From Emiliania huxleyi CCMP1516 (Eukaryota; Haptophyta; Isochrysidales; Noelaerhabdaceae), in the NCBI RefSeq assembly GCF_000372725.1, contig NW_005200738.1, positions 115,435-179,434 on the forward strand: a stretch of DNA of 64,000 nucleotides. The letters run 5' to 3'. The notes under the pieces were generated by a model. That model searched no databases. It worked only from the letters and a program-made list of their open reading frames with translations, and had not been told where the DNA came from. Below are positions 20,409-30,341 of the stretch, one piece after another. The first letter of the stretch is position 1, and each line of letters begins with the position of its first letter. A program made the position numbers and the translations under genes.

Positions 20409-22421
20409 ATGTCGCTCGCCCTCCAAGGCTCCTCCCGCCGCGCGGTGGAGGCCATGGTTGGCGGCTCTCTCGCCGTCGCTGCCGGCGCGCTCGTGCTGCG
20501 CGCGAAACGTGCCGCTCGCTGCCTGAGCGCCGCGACGGCGGCCGTCGAGCCTCCGCCCGAGTCGCTCACCGGGTACAGGGCGGCGGTTTTCAGCCTGAGA
20601 CCGTCCAGCTTCGGCCATCCCGCCGGCGAGGCCGACGCCCGCGCCATGGCCGACGCCCGGCTCGTCATCGTCGGCGAGATCCACTCGATACCTCCGTGCG
20701 TCGAGCTGCAGTGCCGTGCCGCGCTGGCCATGCTCGCGTCGCTCGAGGCGGGCGGGCGCTTGCACGTCGTGCTCGAGCACCTCAACTTTGAGCAGCAGCC
20801 GCTGCTCGACGCGTACGCCGCAGGCACGCTCGAGATGGCAGCGCTGCTGGAGCAGTACAGCTTGGGCACGGAGGGGCACGACCTCGCGCCGTATGAGCCG
20901 CTGCTCCGCCTCGGGCGCGATCACGGCGCGCTGCAGCTCCACGCGGGCTTCATCCCGCGCAGCTACGCCAAGATTGTCATGCGCGAGTCCAAGGAGGCGG
21001 CCATCGAGGCGGCCAGGGCCCAGGGCTACCTCGCCAAAGGCGAGACGCTCGACGGCACCGAGGAGCACTACTCGTTCTTCGAGTCGCTGCTCACGCATCG
21101 GCCGCTGCACGCGCAGCCGCCGCTCCCGCCGACGGACAAGTTCCGCCGCATGTTCCCCGCGCAGCTCATCAAAGACGCCGCGATGGCGCACAAGGTGAGC
21201 CGGCTGCTCGCTCCGCAGGGCGAAGGCGGGGCGGACAAGGCGCTCGTCGTGTGCGGCGTCGGCCACTCGGGCTACTCGCACGGCGTGCCGGAGCGGATCG
21301 AGCGCGCGCTGCCGTGGCTCGCCGGCCGCTCCTTCCGCGTGTGGTGCCTGCAGGTGCCGCCGCCGCCCCTGCTCGACCGCCCGCCTCGCACAGTCCGCGA
21401 CGCGTGTCCGCTGCGCGTCCCGCAGGCGCACGAGTCCGCCGACCTGCGCGGCGCGGAGCCGGTGCGCGAACTGCTCACCGACGCGTTTGGGGAGTCCGCC
21501 TTTGCGGCCGACGTCGCCTCGCGGCCGGCGGAGCTCTGCCTCGCCTTTTCCGAGGCTCCGCCGCCGCCGCCGCCGCCGCCCGCCGCCGAGGGCGGCGACG
21601 AGGCGGCCAAGGCGGCGACGGCGGCGGCGTACAACGCCGTCGGCAGCACGGCACACCTGTCTGGGGACGGGCTCAAGGCGAGCCTGGTGATGAGGCGGCT
21701 CGGGTACACGCCAGAGCAGGTTGCGTGCGCGGGCGCAGACGCGCCCAACTTCCAGGGCGTCGCGTCGCCGCACACCTTCGCCGCGCTGCAGCCGGGCGAG
21801 GCTGTGGTGGACCTCGGGTCCGGCCTCGGCGTCGACTCCTTCATCGCGGCTGCGGCCGTCGGAGAGGCGGGGCGCGTCACCGGCGTCGACATCGCCGCGT
21901 CCGAGGTGCGGCACGCCACTGCGCGAGCGCGCGAGCGCAGCCTCGACGGGCGCGTCAGCTTCGTCGTCGGCGACCTCGAGCGGCTCCCGCTGCCCGCGGC
22001 CTCGGCCGACGCCGTCATCTCCAACGGCGCGTTTTGCCTCGCTCCGAACAAGCCGAAGGCCTTCGCAGAGGTGTGGCGCGTGCTGCGCCCGGGCGGCCGG
22101 TTCGCGATCGCAACCTCTGTCGTGCTGCGCCCGCTCGAGGAGGGGAAGTGGCCGCTCTGCATGCGCATGTTCTCCGAGCTGAGCTCGCTGCAGCCGATCG
22201 CGACCAAGGCCGGCTTCGCGCGCGTCGCCATCGACACGTCCGACATGGCGATGGCCTTCGAGCTGGAGGCGCCCGAGGGGGAGGCGCCCGAGTCGTGGGC
22301 GTCGTCGGCGTCGAAGCAGCGCAACCAGGTGCACGTCGGCAGCGCCGAGTTCTCGCACCTGCAGGAGCTCGACATGAACTCCATCTGCGGGCGAGTCGTC
22401 ATCAGCGGGGTCAAGCCGTGA
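20409..22421 (+). CDS. ChaN-like domain fused to ArsM-type SAM methyltransferase
   Basis: Intronless 670-residue protein. Residues about 80-345 match the ChaN/haem-binding (Cofac_haem_bdg) family: LVIVGEIHSIPPCVELQ with the GE.H motif, VVLEHLNFEQQPLLDAY, and VVCGVGHSGYSHGVPER near its end. After a poly-Pro linker (383-391), residues about 405-610 form a class I methyltransferase resembling arsenite methyltransferases: LGYTPEQV, VVDLGSGLGVDSFIAAA (motif I), TGVDIAASEV, LERLPLPAASADAVISNG, and VWRVLRPGGRFAIATSVV. The Cys of the usual SNC motif in ArsM is Gly here (SNGAFC), so arsenic methylation is not assured. A hydrophobic stretch at residues 17-30 could be part of a targeting leader. Start is the first Met of the frame. 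Confidence 0.85.
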   Translation: MSLALQGSSRRAVEAMVGGSLAVAAGALVLRAKRAARCLSAATAAVEPPPESLTGYRAAVFSLRPSSFGHPAGEADARAMADARLVIVGEIHSIPPCVELQCRAALAMLASLEAGGRLHVVLEHLNFEQQPLLDAYAAGTLEMAALLEQYSLGTEGHDLAPYEPLLRLGRDHGALQLHAGFIPRSYAKIVMRESKEAAIEAARAQGYLAKGETLDGTEEHYSFFESLLTHRPLHAQPPLPPTDKFRRMFPAQLIKDAAMAHKVSRLLAPQGEGGADKALVVCGVGHSGYSHGVPERIERALPWLAGRSFRVWCLQVPPPPLLDRPPRTVRDACPLRVPQAHESADLRGAEPVRELLTDAFGESAFAADVASRPAELCLAFSEAPPPPPPPPAAEGGDEAAKAATAAAYNAVGSTAHLSGDGLKASLVMRRLGYTPEQVACAGADAPNFQGVASPHTFAALQPGEAVVDLGSGLGVDSFIAAAAVGEAGRVTGVDIAASEVRHATARARERSLDGRVSFVVGDLERLPLPAASADAVISNGAFCLAPNKPKAFAEVWRVLRPGGRFAIATSVVLRPLEEGKWPLCMRMFSELSSLQPIATKAGFARVAIDTSDMAMAFELEAPEGEAPESWASSASKQRNQVHVGSAEFSHLQELDMNSICGRVVISGVKP

Positions 22422-22560
22422 GCGTGTGAAAGCGTGGGACGCACGTAGACGTGTGATGCAGTGAGAGTGCTGCTCGGGGGGGCGTTATTCTGTGCATGTG
22501 TTCGAATTATTTTTCTGTGTGCCGGTGTTCACTAGTCCGCGCCACAATGCACAAATAAAA

Positions 22561-22643
22561 AAGGTCCGACAGGTTCGGCACCGGGCACCGCCTCGGTATA
22601 CAAAATGCGCCTGCGGGCGGACCCTTACAGATCACAGATCACA
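22561..22643 (+). repeat. 83-bp module, copy 2 (identical to 18388-18470)
   Basis: Same 83 bases as copy 1, preceded by an A-rich stretch (AATAAAAAAGG). It lies 64 bp upstream of the start codon at 22708. Two unrelated genes thus share the same sequence just before their coding start. Confidence 0.95.
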
Positions 22644-22707
22644 AAAAAGCAAGAGAATTACTAGCGTTAGCCGTGTCCGTTTTTCCGTGGCATTGTGGCG
22701 CGCGCGG

Positions 22708-23565
22708 ATGTCAGAGATCACGCTGAGCGACAGCCTCTCGTGGTCGGCGCAAAGCTGGCCAGGCTTCGACGCCGTCCCCGCCGAGGACGGCAGCTACACC
22801 TTTGTCACCCCTCCACTGACCACTAGCTGCCTTATCGACGCCTGTCTGGATCGGGAGGCGTGCGTCATCCAGGCCGCCGCGCGAGGCAGGGCGGCGAGGG
22901 GGGCGGCGCAGCGCCGCGAACAGCAGGCCCACGCATGGCACAAAAGCGCTCGCTTCGCAACCGCTCTCGCGGGTGCTGGGACCGTCCTCGCTGTTATCCT
23001 CGCCGGCAGAATGGTCCAAACGAGCGTGCCCGCTTCGGCTCCTCCCTTGCTCCCACCGGCGCCCCCGCCATGCATGCTACTGCTGCCGCCTGACTACGAC
23101 GCGGTCGACAAAGATGGCGTAGCGATATCTGTCACCTCTAAATTGCTCTCGCACCTATGGGCATGCGTGGCCGCTCTCCTCTTTGCCATTGCCTGGTGTG
23201 CGAGCAGTGAGACCGCGATGGAGCCACCTGTGGCAGGCAGTGGCCTTGCATCCGACGGCAGCAGTGGCCTTGCAACCGACAGCAGCTCGGCCGAGACAAA
23301 GGCGTTTGTGGCAGACAAGGGCGCTGGAGGGCGTCGCGGCCGAACCAAGTCGGCGATCCTGCCGGAGATTGGCGCGGCGCATGCGGGTGCCTTCCCCACT
23401 CCACGCGTCGTGCCGCCAGCGGCCGGCTGCGCGACGCGGGAATCGATCCTCCGGAGCGCACACCTTGCGGCGAGCACTGCGGGGATAGCTGCGCTCTCCT
23501 ACCCCGCCTTCCGGGCGCACTGCAAAGGGCGCCGCGCTCACGCCGCAGTCAATGGAGGCAGGTGA
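22708..23565 (+). CDS. Hypothetical membrane protein with IQ-like motif
   Basis: Not recognised. Single open frame of 285 residues from the Met at 22708. Near residue 50 it has CVIQAAARGRAARGAAQRRE, close to a calmodulin-binding IQ motif (IQ..xRG..xR). Two clear hydrophobic helices follow (about residues 90-108 and 145-165), separated by a Pro-rich loop (PPLLPPAPPPC), and a weaker one sits near the C-terminus. Between them is a Ser/Gly/Ala-rich stretch with repeated SGLA(S/T)D. Possibly a calmodulin-regulated membrane protein, but this rests on one motif. The leader contains the 83-bp module. Confidence 0.55.
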   Translation: MSEITLSDSLSWSAQSWPGFDAVPAEDGSYTFVTPPLTTSCLIDACLDREACVIQAAARGRAARGAAQRREQQAHAWHKSARFATALAGAGTVLAVILAGRMVQTSVPASAPPLLPPAPPPCMLLLPPDYDAVDKDGVAISVTSKLLSHLWACVAALLFAIAWCASSETAMEPPVAGSGLASDGSSGLATDSSSAETKAFVADKGAGGRRGRTKSAILPEIGAAHAGAFPTPRVVPPAAGCATRESILRSAHLAASTAGIAALSYPAFRAHCKGRRAHAAVNGGR

Positions 23566-23954
23566 TGCTCAGAGCTAACGACAGCGCATGTCTGTGAATA
23601 GGAGCGGCGTGAGCCGTAAGTGTGAGTCGGCGCTGTGGCGCGAGTACAAGGATGCCACGTTGGACGAGAAGCTGCGGCGCGGACGCGGAGCGAGATGCTA
23701 GCGAGCCTTGGGATTTCTGAGGCAAGCCTCTGAGGCAAGCCTCAGCAATACCCCCCGGTCGGATTCGCCTTCTCCCCTCCCGGACCCGGTGATGTCTATT
23801 GTCGTAGTGAAGACTACAGCGGTTGAGAGAGAGAGAGAGATTTTAGAAAACTCTCTTCCAGCGGTTGCGAATCCTCATTACAGGAGGGAGATCCAACACG
23901 CCCCCCACCCTTGCCCGTCGTTTCAACCTGAAGGCCCGATTGCCGCGAGGATGC
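23566..23954. other. Intergenic, no gene seen
   Basis: Contains a short tandem TCTGAGGCAAGCC pair (23716-23742) and a GA tract (23822-23840). Nothing else assigned. Confidence 0.35.
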
Positions 23955-24300
23955 GGAGCAAAGAAAGAAAGAAAGAAAACAGACAACCCAAGGGAGGGAT
24001 GGGGAGCAGAAAGAAAGAAAGAAAGAAAACAGCCAAGCCAAACGAGGGATGGGACGAGGACAGGGTCCCCACCTGCACGAGCAGGATTTTGGAAGAACGA
24101 TGGGGAGCAGAAAGAAAGAAAGAAAGAAAACAGACACGCCAAACGAGGGATGGGACGAGGACAAGGTCCCCACCTGCACGAGCAGGATTTTGGAAGAACG
24201 ATGGGGAGCAGAAAGAAAGAAAGAAAGAAAACAGACACGCCAAACGAGGGATGGGACGAGGACAAGGTCCCCACCTGCACGCGAGCAGGATTTTGGAAGC
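23955..24300 (-). repeat. Tandem array, about 101-bp unit, of the (GAAA)n-ended repeat
   Basis: Three units beginning GGGGAGCAGAAAGAAAGAAA at 24001, 24102 and 24203, plus a partial one before. Each unit has the (GAAA)n run, AACAGACACGCCAAACGAGG, GGGACGAGGACAAGGTCCCC, and a small hairpin CCTGCACGAGCAGG followed by ATTTTGG. This is a subfamily of the interspersed repeat seen at 28669, 31030, 48290 and 61440. A single unit in the other orientation is at 46786-46860. Confidence 0.85.
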
Positions 24301-24377
24301 AGTCCATCAATTCGCCGTGAGAATTCTTTTGCTTGAGTGTGTCTTACTCGGCGGAGCGGCCTGCAGCTTTGTGCTTC

Positions 24378-27088
24378 ATGTTGCTGCTAGTGGTCGGCTC
24401 GGCGCACGGCTTTTCGGTCGCAGGCCCATCGGCTTCGACTCGGCATCGACGCCTGCGCTCGCCGCTCCTCTCCGCTCCGGCCTCGCAGCTTTGCACCGCA
24501 GAGGAAACGGTGGACGGCACGCAGCCGCTTGCGAGAATTTCGGTGTGCCAGTACGACCACCTGCACTTTTTCGTCGACAAGCTGCAGCCACTCTCGCACT
24601 ACAAGGCCATCGAGGACCGGCTGAATGAGTTTGCAAAAGTCAACGCGACCGGCTCCGCCGATGACGTGGGCGCCGCACGCGAGGCGTGGCTCGCGTTGGG
24701 CCCATCCGCGGACCCGGCGGCGTTCCAGGTGCACGGCCGCGACCTGGTGGAGCAGATGCTGTATGCCTTTGGCTGGCGCATCACCGCACAGCACGAGGGC
24801 CGCGAGACGCGCTCGCTCCTCCTCTCGACAGTCGACCCGCACGGCGCGCGGTTCGTCGTGACGTGCCGCAGCGAGGCTGGCGGCGCCGGCACAGGGCCTT
24901 CGCCCACATGCGCCGCGGAGCCGGACCACTTTGCCCGCTCGCACCTCGAGAGGCACATGTCGTCGCACGGCGGCGCGCAGGGGGTCGGCGTGCTCGGCTT
25001 CGAGGTGGAGCGGGGCGAGCTGGAGGCTGTGGTCGGGCGGTACGAGGCGCTGCACCCGAAGCTGGTCGCCGGCCCGCCCCTCCTCCACCCGGACGGCACG
25101 CGCGTCTTCGAGGCCTTCACCCTCGTCGCCGGGCGAGCCCTCGCCCAGACGGCCCCTTCCCTGACCCTTCTCGGACCCTTCCCGCAGGCCTTCGCCTACT
25201 ACCAAGGTGAGCCCGGCTCGGAGCCCGACGTCGGCACACGGCTCCGATTTGTGGAGCGGCCAAGCGAGGCGGAGGGTGCGGCGGAGGGTGCGGCGGAGGG
25301 CGGGGAGGGCGGGGCGGCTCTCCCGCTGCCCGGGCTCGAGCCGGTGGCTGCTGCCTTCGAGGCGGACGCCGCTCCGGCGTACTGCGACCACTGGGCGAGA
25401 TGAGGGCCTCGGCCGGCTGGCTGGTCGAGGGGAGGCAGCACCGCCGACCGCCGCGAGCGCGCGCGAGTAGGTGAGCAACGTGCGGTCGCGCGTCGGCTTC
25501 CTGCGCACGCTCGAGGAGACGCTCGGCTTCACGCCAAAGGCGGGGGCCTCTCCTGGCAGGCGTGGCGCTGCTCGGGCTCCTTGCCTCGACCCTCCTCGCA
25601 GCCCTTGCCGCAGGTCGACTTCAACGCGGGCGTGGTCGCGGCGGGCGAGGCCCAGATCGAGTCCACCGTCACGGGCAACACCTCGCCCCTCCTCACCGCC
25701 GACCCGCAGGTGCGGGGTGGTGGCCGGCCCCGCGCCGCGAGGAGACACGTCCAGGACGCGTCCGCGCCTCGTCCCCGCAGGCGGTGCTCACCGACCGCGC
25801 CCAAGTCTTTCTGCCGACCAACAACGCGCTGAGCCCGGTGGGGCACGTGCACTGGTACCTCGAGGAGATCGGGCAGGGCGTGCAGCACGTCGCGTCGCGC
25901 GTCGCCTCGCTGCCCGCCTACGTGCAGCGCGCCAACCGGATGCGCGCCGTCACCGGCGAGGGAGTCACCTTCCTCAACATCCCGCGCACGTACTACGGGC
26001 TGCTCGAGCCGGAGTCGCTCGTGAGCGTCGACACGGAGCTGCGGCGCGACGGCTGCCCCTCCGGCCTCGCCGAGCCGCTCGCGCTTGAGCTCGTCGCCGC
26101 GTTGCGCGCCGCAGGCCCTCCTCGCGCCACGCATGTGGGGCGAGCTGCAGGGGGCACTGTCCGTGACACGTCCACGCCCGTGCCCCGCACAGGCCTCCTC
26201 GACGCGGCGGGCGCGCTCAGCCTCGACGCCGACGCGGCGGCCATCGACGCGGCGCTTGGCGGCGTGGTTGGCTACCGTGACGCACCGGCGGCGACGCGGG
26301 AGATGGTTGGGCGAGTGGTGTGCCGCAGCGTGTACGTCAACCTGTGGAAGCTGCTCGGGCCTCAGCTCTCCGAGGCGACCTACCTGAGCATCGTGCGCAA
26401 CCAGATTCTGATCGACGTGCAGGGTGAAGTCGGGTGGGGTGGGCGCGGGGGCGGGCGCGGGGGGCTCGGCAGCTCACGCGCGCCTGCCCCGAGCAGGCGA
26501 GGACGTGCTGCTGCAGATCTTCACGAGCGTGGTGCTGCAGCGAGAGCCCGGCACCGAGGCGCCCTTCCTCGAGTTCATACAGCGCGTCTGCGCAGAGTGC
26601 AGCGGCGCGGGCGGCGCGCCCCAGCCGATCCGCCCCGGCTGCGGCGGCTTCGGGATCCGCAACTTTTTGACCCTCTTCCTCTCCATCGAGGTGTGGCGGC
26701 GGCCGCCTCTCTCCCTCGCGAGGCTGGCTCCCGGCGCGCCGACGACCGAACCCCCTCTGCGCTCCTTCGCCCGCAGGTGAGCAAGGCGATGCTCGACAGC
26801 GAGCGGGCGGCCGAGCAGGGGCGCGACGCGGAGGCGGCCTTCCACCAGCGGCGCGTGAGGCTCTTCACCGACCAGCTCGTCGAGGCCAACCCGGTCCTCA
26901 CAGAGATCTCCGACTGCATGACGGCCGAGGGGAGGGCCCTCGACGCGGGCGATGCGGACGCGGCGGCGGAGTGGGGGCGGCGCAAGGACAGAGCAAACCT
27001 CGCGCTGGCCGAGTGCTCGCAAAAGTACAATCGGCTGATGGGCGAGTTGCGAGAGGAGGGGTGGGGCGACTCCGACAGCGCGGCGTAG
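24378..27088 (+). CDS. HPD: 4-hydroxyphenylpyruvate dioxygenase-like protein, plastid-targeted
   Basis: Fe(II) dioxygenase of the VOC fold (tyrosine breakdown, homogentisate for tocopherol and plastoquinone). The leader MLLLVVGSAHGFSVAGPSAS is a signal peptide followed by Phe at the expected cleavage, the bipartite signature of secondary plastids. Exons: 24378-25112, 25188-25394, 25471-25539, 25614-25709, 25781-26114, 26193-26423, 26497-26690 and 26777-27088, a closed frame of 725 residues. Metal ligands: the His in YCDHW|VSNVRSRVGFLR, the His in GQGVQHVASRVASL, and the Glu in APFLEFIQRV. Also LLQIFTSVV and GCGGFGIRNFLTLF. The first intron (25113-25187, 75 nt, GC-AG) is in frame, so retention would still code. 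The protein is longer than usual (about 400) through an expanded N-domain and about 100 extra C-terminal residues. Homogentisate versus hydroxymandelate specificity is not decided. Confidence 0.88.
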
Positions 27089-27497
27089 GCTCTTGTGCTT
27101 CCAGTAGATCAATGATGGCTCGTCTTTCCGTTGCGGGGTGTGTGGAAAGACCTAAATATCTTTCCCATCGAGATAGTCGCCGGTTAGTCGACACACGACA
27201 CAGCGGAGCTCCACGCACACGCAGATCGCAGTCACACAAACAAAAACTGCTCACTCCACACTCGTGGAGAGGAGCGTGCGTCTGTGCGAGTGGGAGGCGG
27301 GAATAGGTCGAAAGAGATAGTCGGGAAAATGAGCGTATCCTCGAAACACAATAACTCACATCATATTCACATAACTTGTGCACACCCACACGCGTCGTTA
27401 CAGTATGTGCCGGCTAGGAGTCCGAGTGCCTTGCGGCAATGCACAAGGAGTAACCTCCACGATCTCGCGAGACCATCGCCCCCGGTAAAGAGCACTC
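27089..27497. other. Intergenic, convergent gene ends
   Basis: Between the HPPD-like stop and the FkbM stop; no gene seen. AT-richer than the surroundings. Confidence 0.35.
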
Positions 27498-28232
27498 CTA
27501 ACTGCGCGAGTCCGCACACGCTAGGCAAGGGACCGGCCGCCGCTGATTTTCTCCCTCTGCACACCTGCTCGCAATACCTCCAACACGTGCAAGCTCTGCC
27601 GGTACGCAGAGGAAGTTGCGGCAGCCCTTGTTTCCGCAGGTCTCGCGCACCTCGTGCATCGTGTAGTTGAAGCTGTGAATGAAGAGCTTCAGCTGCCGGA
27701 AGGCGCGCCTCTCGCTAGGTTTATCACTAGGGAAGGCCTCCGCCGTGAACAAGGGGCGAGTCTGCGAAAGGGTGCGCTGCATACCGCGAAGGATGCTCAG
27801 CTCGTGGCCCTCTGCATCAAAGTGGGCGAACGCCAGCGCTTGCCCGCGCTCGAGCAGCAGACTGTCCACGGAATGTGCCGTGATGTTGTTACGCCTGCGT
27901 CCGAACGTTGGCTGCAGGTCCGACCCAGTCACTTGAGAGAGCACGCCGGCGCGAAACTCGCGGCCGAGCGGATACGAGAGCGCGCCGCTGCTCTCGGACA
28001 GCACTCCCCGTAGAATGACTGCGTTTTGAAGCCCGGCGGTCAGCTCGAGAGCGCGCTTCACATTCACACGTGTGGGCTCTACGCCCACGACCGTGTGCCG
28101 CCGAAACTCACGAGCCAGCATCGCAGTGCTCGATCCGTCGTTGGCTCCCGCGTCGAGGATCATGCCCGATGGTGGCATGTACGCCGATAGCAGTCGGATG
28201 CACTCCCACAGCAGTGGTTCGAGCCCGCTCAT
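27498..28232 (-). CDS. FkbM-family SAM methyltransferase
   Basis: O-methyltransferase fold; FkbM-type enzymes methylate sugars, lipids or small molecules. From the Met at 28232 the protein has 244 residues. Motif I is ILDAGANDGSSTAMLA, the acidic adenosine-binding end is VVGVEPTRVN, and the family block AFAHFDAEGHELSILRGM is followed by LFTAEAFPSD. The frame is open upstream to 28337, but that part overlaps a low-complexity region; the later Met gives a start close to the domain, as in short family members. It ends ..PCLACADSRS. The substrate is unknown. Confidence 0.85.
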   Translation of the reverse strand: MSGLEPLLWECIRLLSAYMPPSGMILDAGANDGSSTAMLAREFRRHTVVGVEPTRVNVKRALELTAGLQNAVILRGVLSESSGALSYPLGREFRAGVLSQVTGSDLQPTFGRRRNNITAHSVDSLLLERGQALAFAHFDAEGHELSILRGMQRTLSQTRPLFTAEAFPSDKPSERRAFRQLKLFIHSFNYTMHEVRETCGNKGCRNFLCVPAELARVGGIASRCAEGENQRRPVPCLACADSRS

Positions 28233-28668
28233 AGAGGTAGCGGTTGTTGGCTCGTTGGCCAGGGCGCCCGGCGCCCGGGGGGTTGGCCAACAGAGAGGTG
28301 AAAAAAGAATTTTAAACCGAGCCCCCTCGCACAACACTGGGCACGGGACTGGCGCGCACTGGCACTAACACAGGTGAAAAGAATTTGGGGCCAATTCTTT
28401 CCGCCGCCGCGCCCACGCTTCCCTAACCTGGCCCCTGATCTGCGCAGACGGGAGACGGCGCGCTCTGCCGCAGACAGAGCAGCGGCCGCCCAGGCGGTCG
28501 CTGCTCCGCCCGTCCGAATCCGTCCGTCCGCGCGTGCCGCTGCCGCCGCCACCGCCGCTCCACCCGGTCCCCGTGTGTCGTGAGAGTAATGCTTTGTGCA
28601 GATGGCAGTGATGGCACCGGCGTGTGTGTGAATTGTCACTTGAGCCTCTATCTAGTGGTTAGTGATTT
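28233..28668. other. Intergenic upstream of FkbM gene
   Basis: No gene assigned. Pro/Arg-coding low-complexity sequence in several frames (28390-28580) but no conserved domain seen. Confidence 0.35.
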
Positions 28669-29765
28669 TTTAAAGAAAGAAAGAAAACAGACAACCCAGG
28701 CAGGGATGGGAGGACGGCACGCCGCCACCACACAGGGATTTAAGGAGAGGGGTGTGATGCGCTAGCCGTCGCCCACCCTTGGGCGTCCGCCTCTTCCTAT
28801 CTCTCTTCGCAGTCTCTCGCCGATTCTCGCTGCAACCTTCATGCCACCTCGCGGTCGTCCCACTCTCTTCGTTCTCTCTCTTGAGTCTTGTCGCTTCTTC
28901 CTCTGTCGCGTCGCTCTCCTCTGCCTCGTTCTGCGACGGCGCCGCCGCCTGCCGCTCCCTTGCTCTCGCTTCTTCTCCCGCCTTTCGTCGCAGCTCTGCC
29001 CTCCTCGCGGCATATTTTGGCCCCCCTCGCGAGTTTATCGAGCTCTCCTCGCGCAAGACGACTCTTCTGACGCCCACTCCGATCATTTGCCGCCAAGTCA
29101 TGTCGTTGCTCAGCCAGCTCAGGTCCACTCTCTCTTCGAACACTTGTACCTCCACAGATGATGTTGGCGCTGGGGTCCCCTTCGGGTGCCTCGTGACAGC
29201 TGAGAGACGACGGGATTACCACTGGTGTTTCGTCCTCCTCGGAAACTTCTTCCCCGGCTTCCTCCCGTTCGGCTCTACGTTCAGCACGTTCAGCGTGGCT
29301 CACCCTCCATGCCTTGAACAGGCGCGTTATCCATCCTATATTCTTCTCTCTCTCCTCTGCCCGTGCCTTGGTCTTGTCGTTGTTTCGCACCCATGTCTGT
29401 ATGGCAATCGAGGCTGCCTTCCCCACTACCTGTAGTTCTCTCGTCACCTCTCCTGCGAGCTCCCCTCTCTTTCTTTCGGGTATGGAGTCCGTGAGTGCGG
29501 GCAGCGTGCAGGCAATCACGGGCGCTATTTTGTCGTACTCCTCTTCGGCGAGCGCTCCAAATCTAGACCCCATTGCCTTTAAGGAGGCTGCCCTCGCTCG
29601 TCTCAGGAATATAGCTTTGTCTTTTGAGTCAGGCGCCGCCCGTTCGACTCTTGCTGTCGCCCTCGCCGTGTGTTTGTCAAGCTTCCGCATGAAGTAACGC
29701 GCCTCTTGGAGCACTTGGAGTGCAGTTGGTAGCCTCACATCCAGGGCCGGGGAGCTAAGAAGCAC
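28669..29765 (-). mobile_element. Interspersed repeat, longest copy, with open reading frame
   Basis: The terminal part (28672-29100) is shared with copies at 31030-31432, 48290-48545 and, on the other strand, 61440-61960. It holds the GAAAGAAAGAAAACAGAC run, GGACGGCACGCCGCCACCAC, CACAGGGATTTAAGGAGAGG, and GCGTCCGCCTCTTCCTATCT. Read on the minus strand, copies start at different points upstream but share one downstream end with a (TTTC)n run, the pattern left by 5'-truncated non-LTR retrotransposition. A 309-residue frame (29765-28839) starts with an unrecognised protein-like region (ARYFMRKLDKHTARATARVE; TDSIPERKRGELAGEVTREL) and turns into charged repeats. A shorter frame with KYAARRAELRRKAGEEARAR is kept in three copies. 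No reverse transcriptase is seen. Confidence 0.6.
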
Positions 29766-29888
29766 ACCCAGCGGGCCGGATGATCGGGATCGGGTTACGA
29801 GATAGAGAGCCCTCTAGCCCTGGGGGGTGCGCGTTCGCAGGGCCATAACACGGGTCTCCGAGGGTTGGTTCTGCGCTTTGGCGTTTGG

Positions 29889-30031
29889 GTTTCCCCTAGC
29901 TGCGGAACGCCCCCTCTACTCGGAGCTAGTAAGCACGTAATACGGGAATACTCTCCTTAGCCCCGCGTGTACCAGGTTTCCCCTTAACTGCAGCACGCCC
30001 CCTCTACTCGGAGCTAGTGATACGGGAATAC
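29889..30031. repeat. Two tandem copies of an about 60-bp unit
   Basis: ACGCCCCCTCTACTCGGAGC followed by TAGT...TACGGGAATAC occurs twice, at about 29909-29952 and 29994-30032, each preceded by GGTTTCCCC. Function unknown; the rest of 29766-30341 has no gene that I can see. Confidence 0.7.
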
Positions 30032-30341
30032 GTACCGCCCCCACGGAATACTGTACTCGAAGATAACACGAGAATGCACACACGCCTATAAGAAACAGCG
30101 AGGTAAAGTTCGGCGGCTATGATAAACCGAAATTCCTCTTCTTTATTTCCAGCCGCATTTGCCGCTCAGTAGGTGCGCCAACGACGCCTGTGGTGGCTCA
30201 CTGTCTTCTTGTGTCCAATCGTCCCAGTCTCTCCGTTCCCCGATTCTCCTCCTTGCCTCGCGCGCCTCTTTTGCGGCCTCATCCCTAGCCGCCTTGCACG
30301 CTCTGCATCCCCAAAACGCACTCGTGGCGGGGCCCCTGATT

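Noticed and set aside
19638-22358. 900-residue minus-strand open frame opposite the ChaN-methyltransferase gene
   Set aside because: Low-complexity Arg-rich antisense reading of very GC-rich coding DNA; the plus-strand protein has clear family motifs.
22708-23565. Calmodulin-gated channel
   Set aside because: One IQ-like motif and two helices are not enough to name a channel; kept as hypothetical membrane protein.
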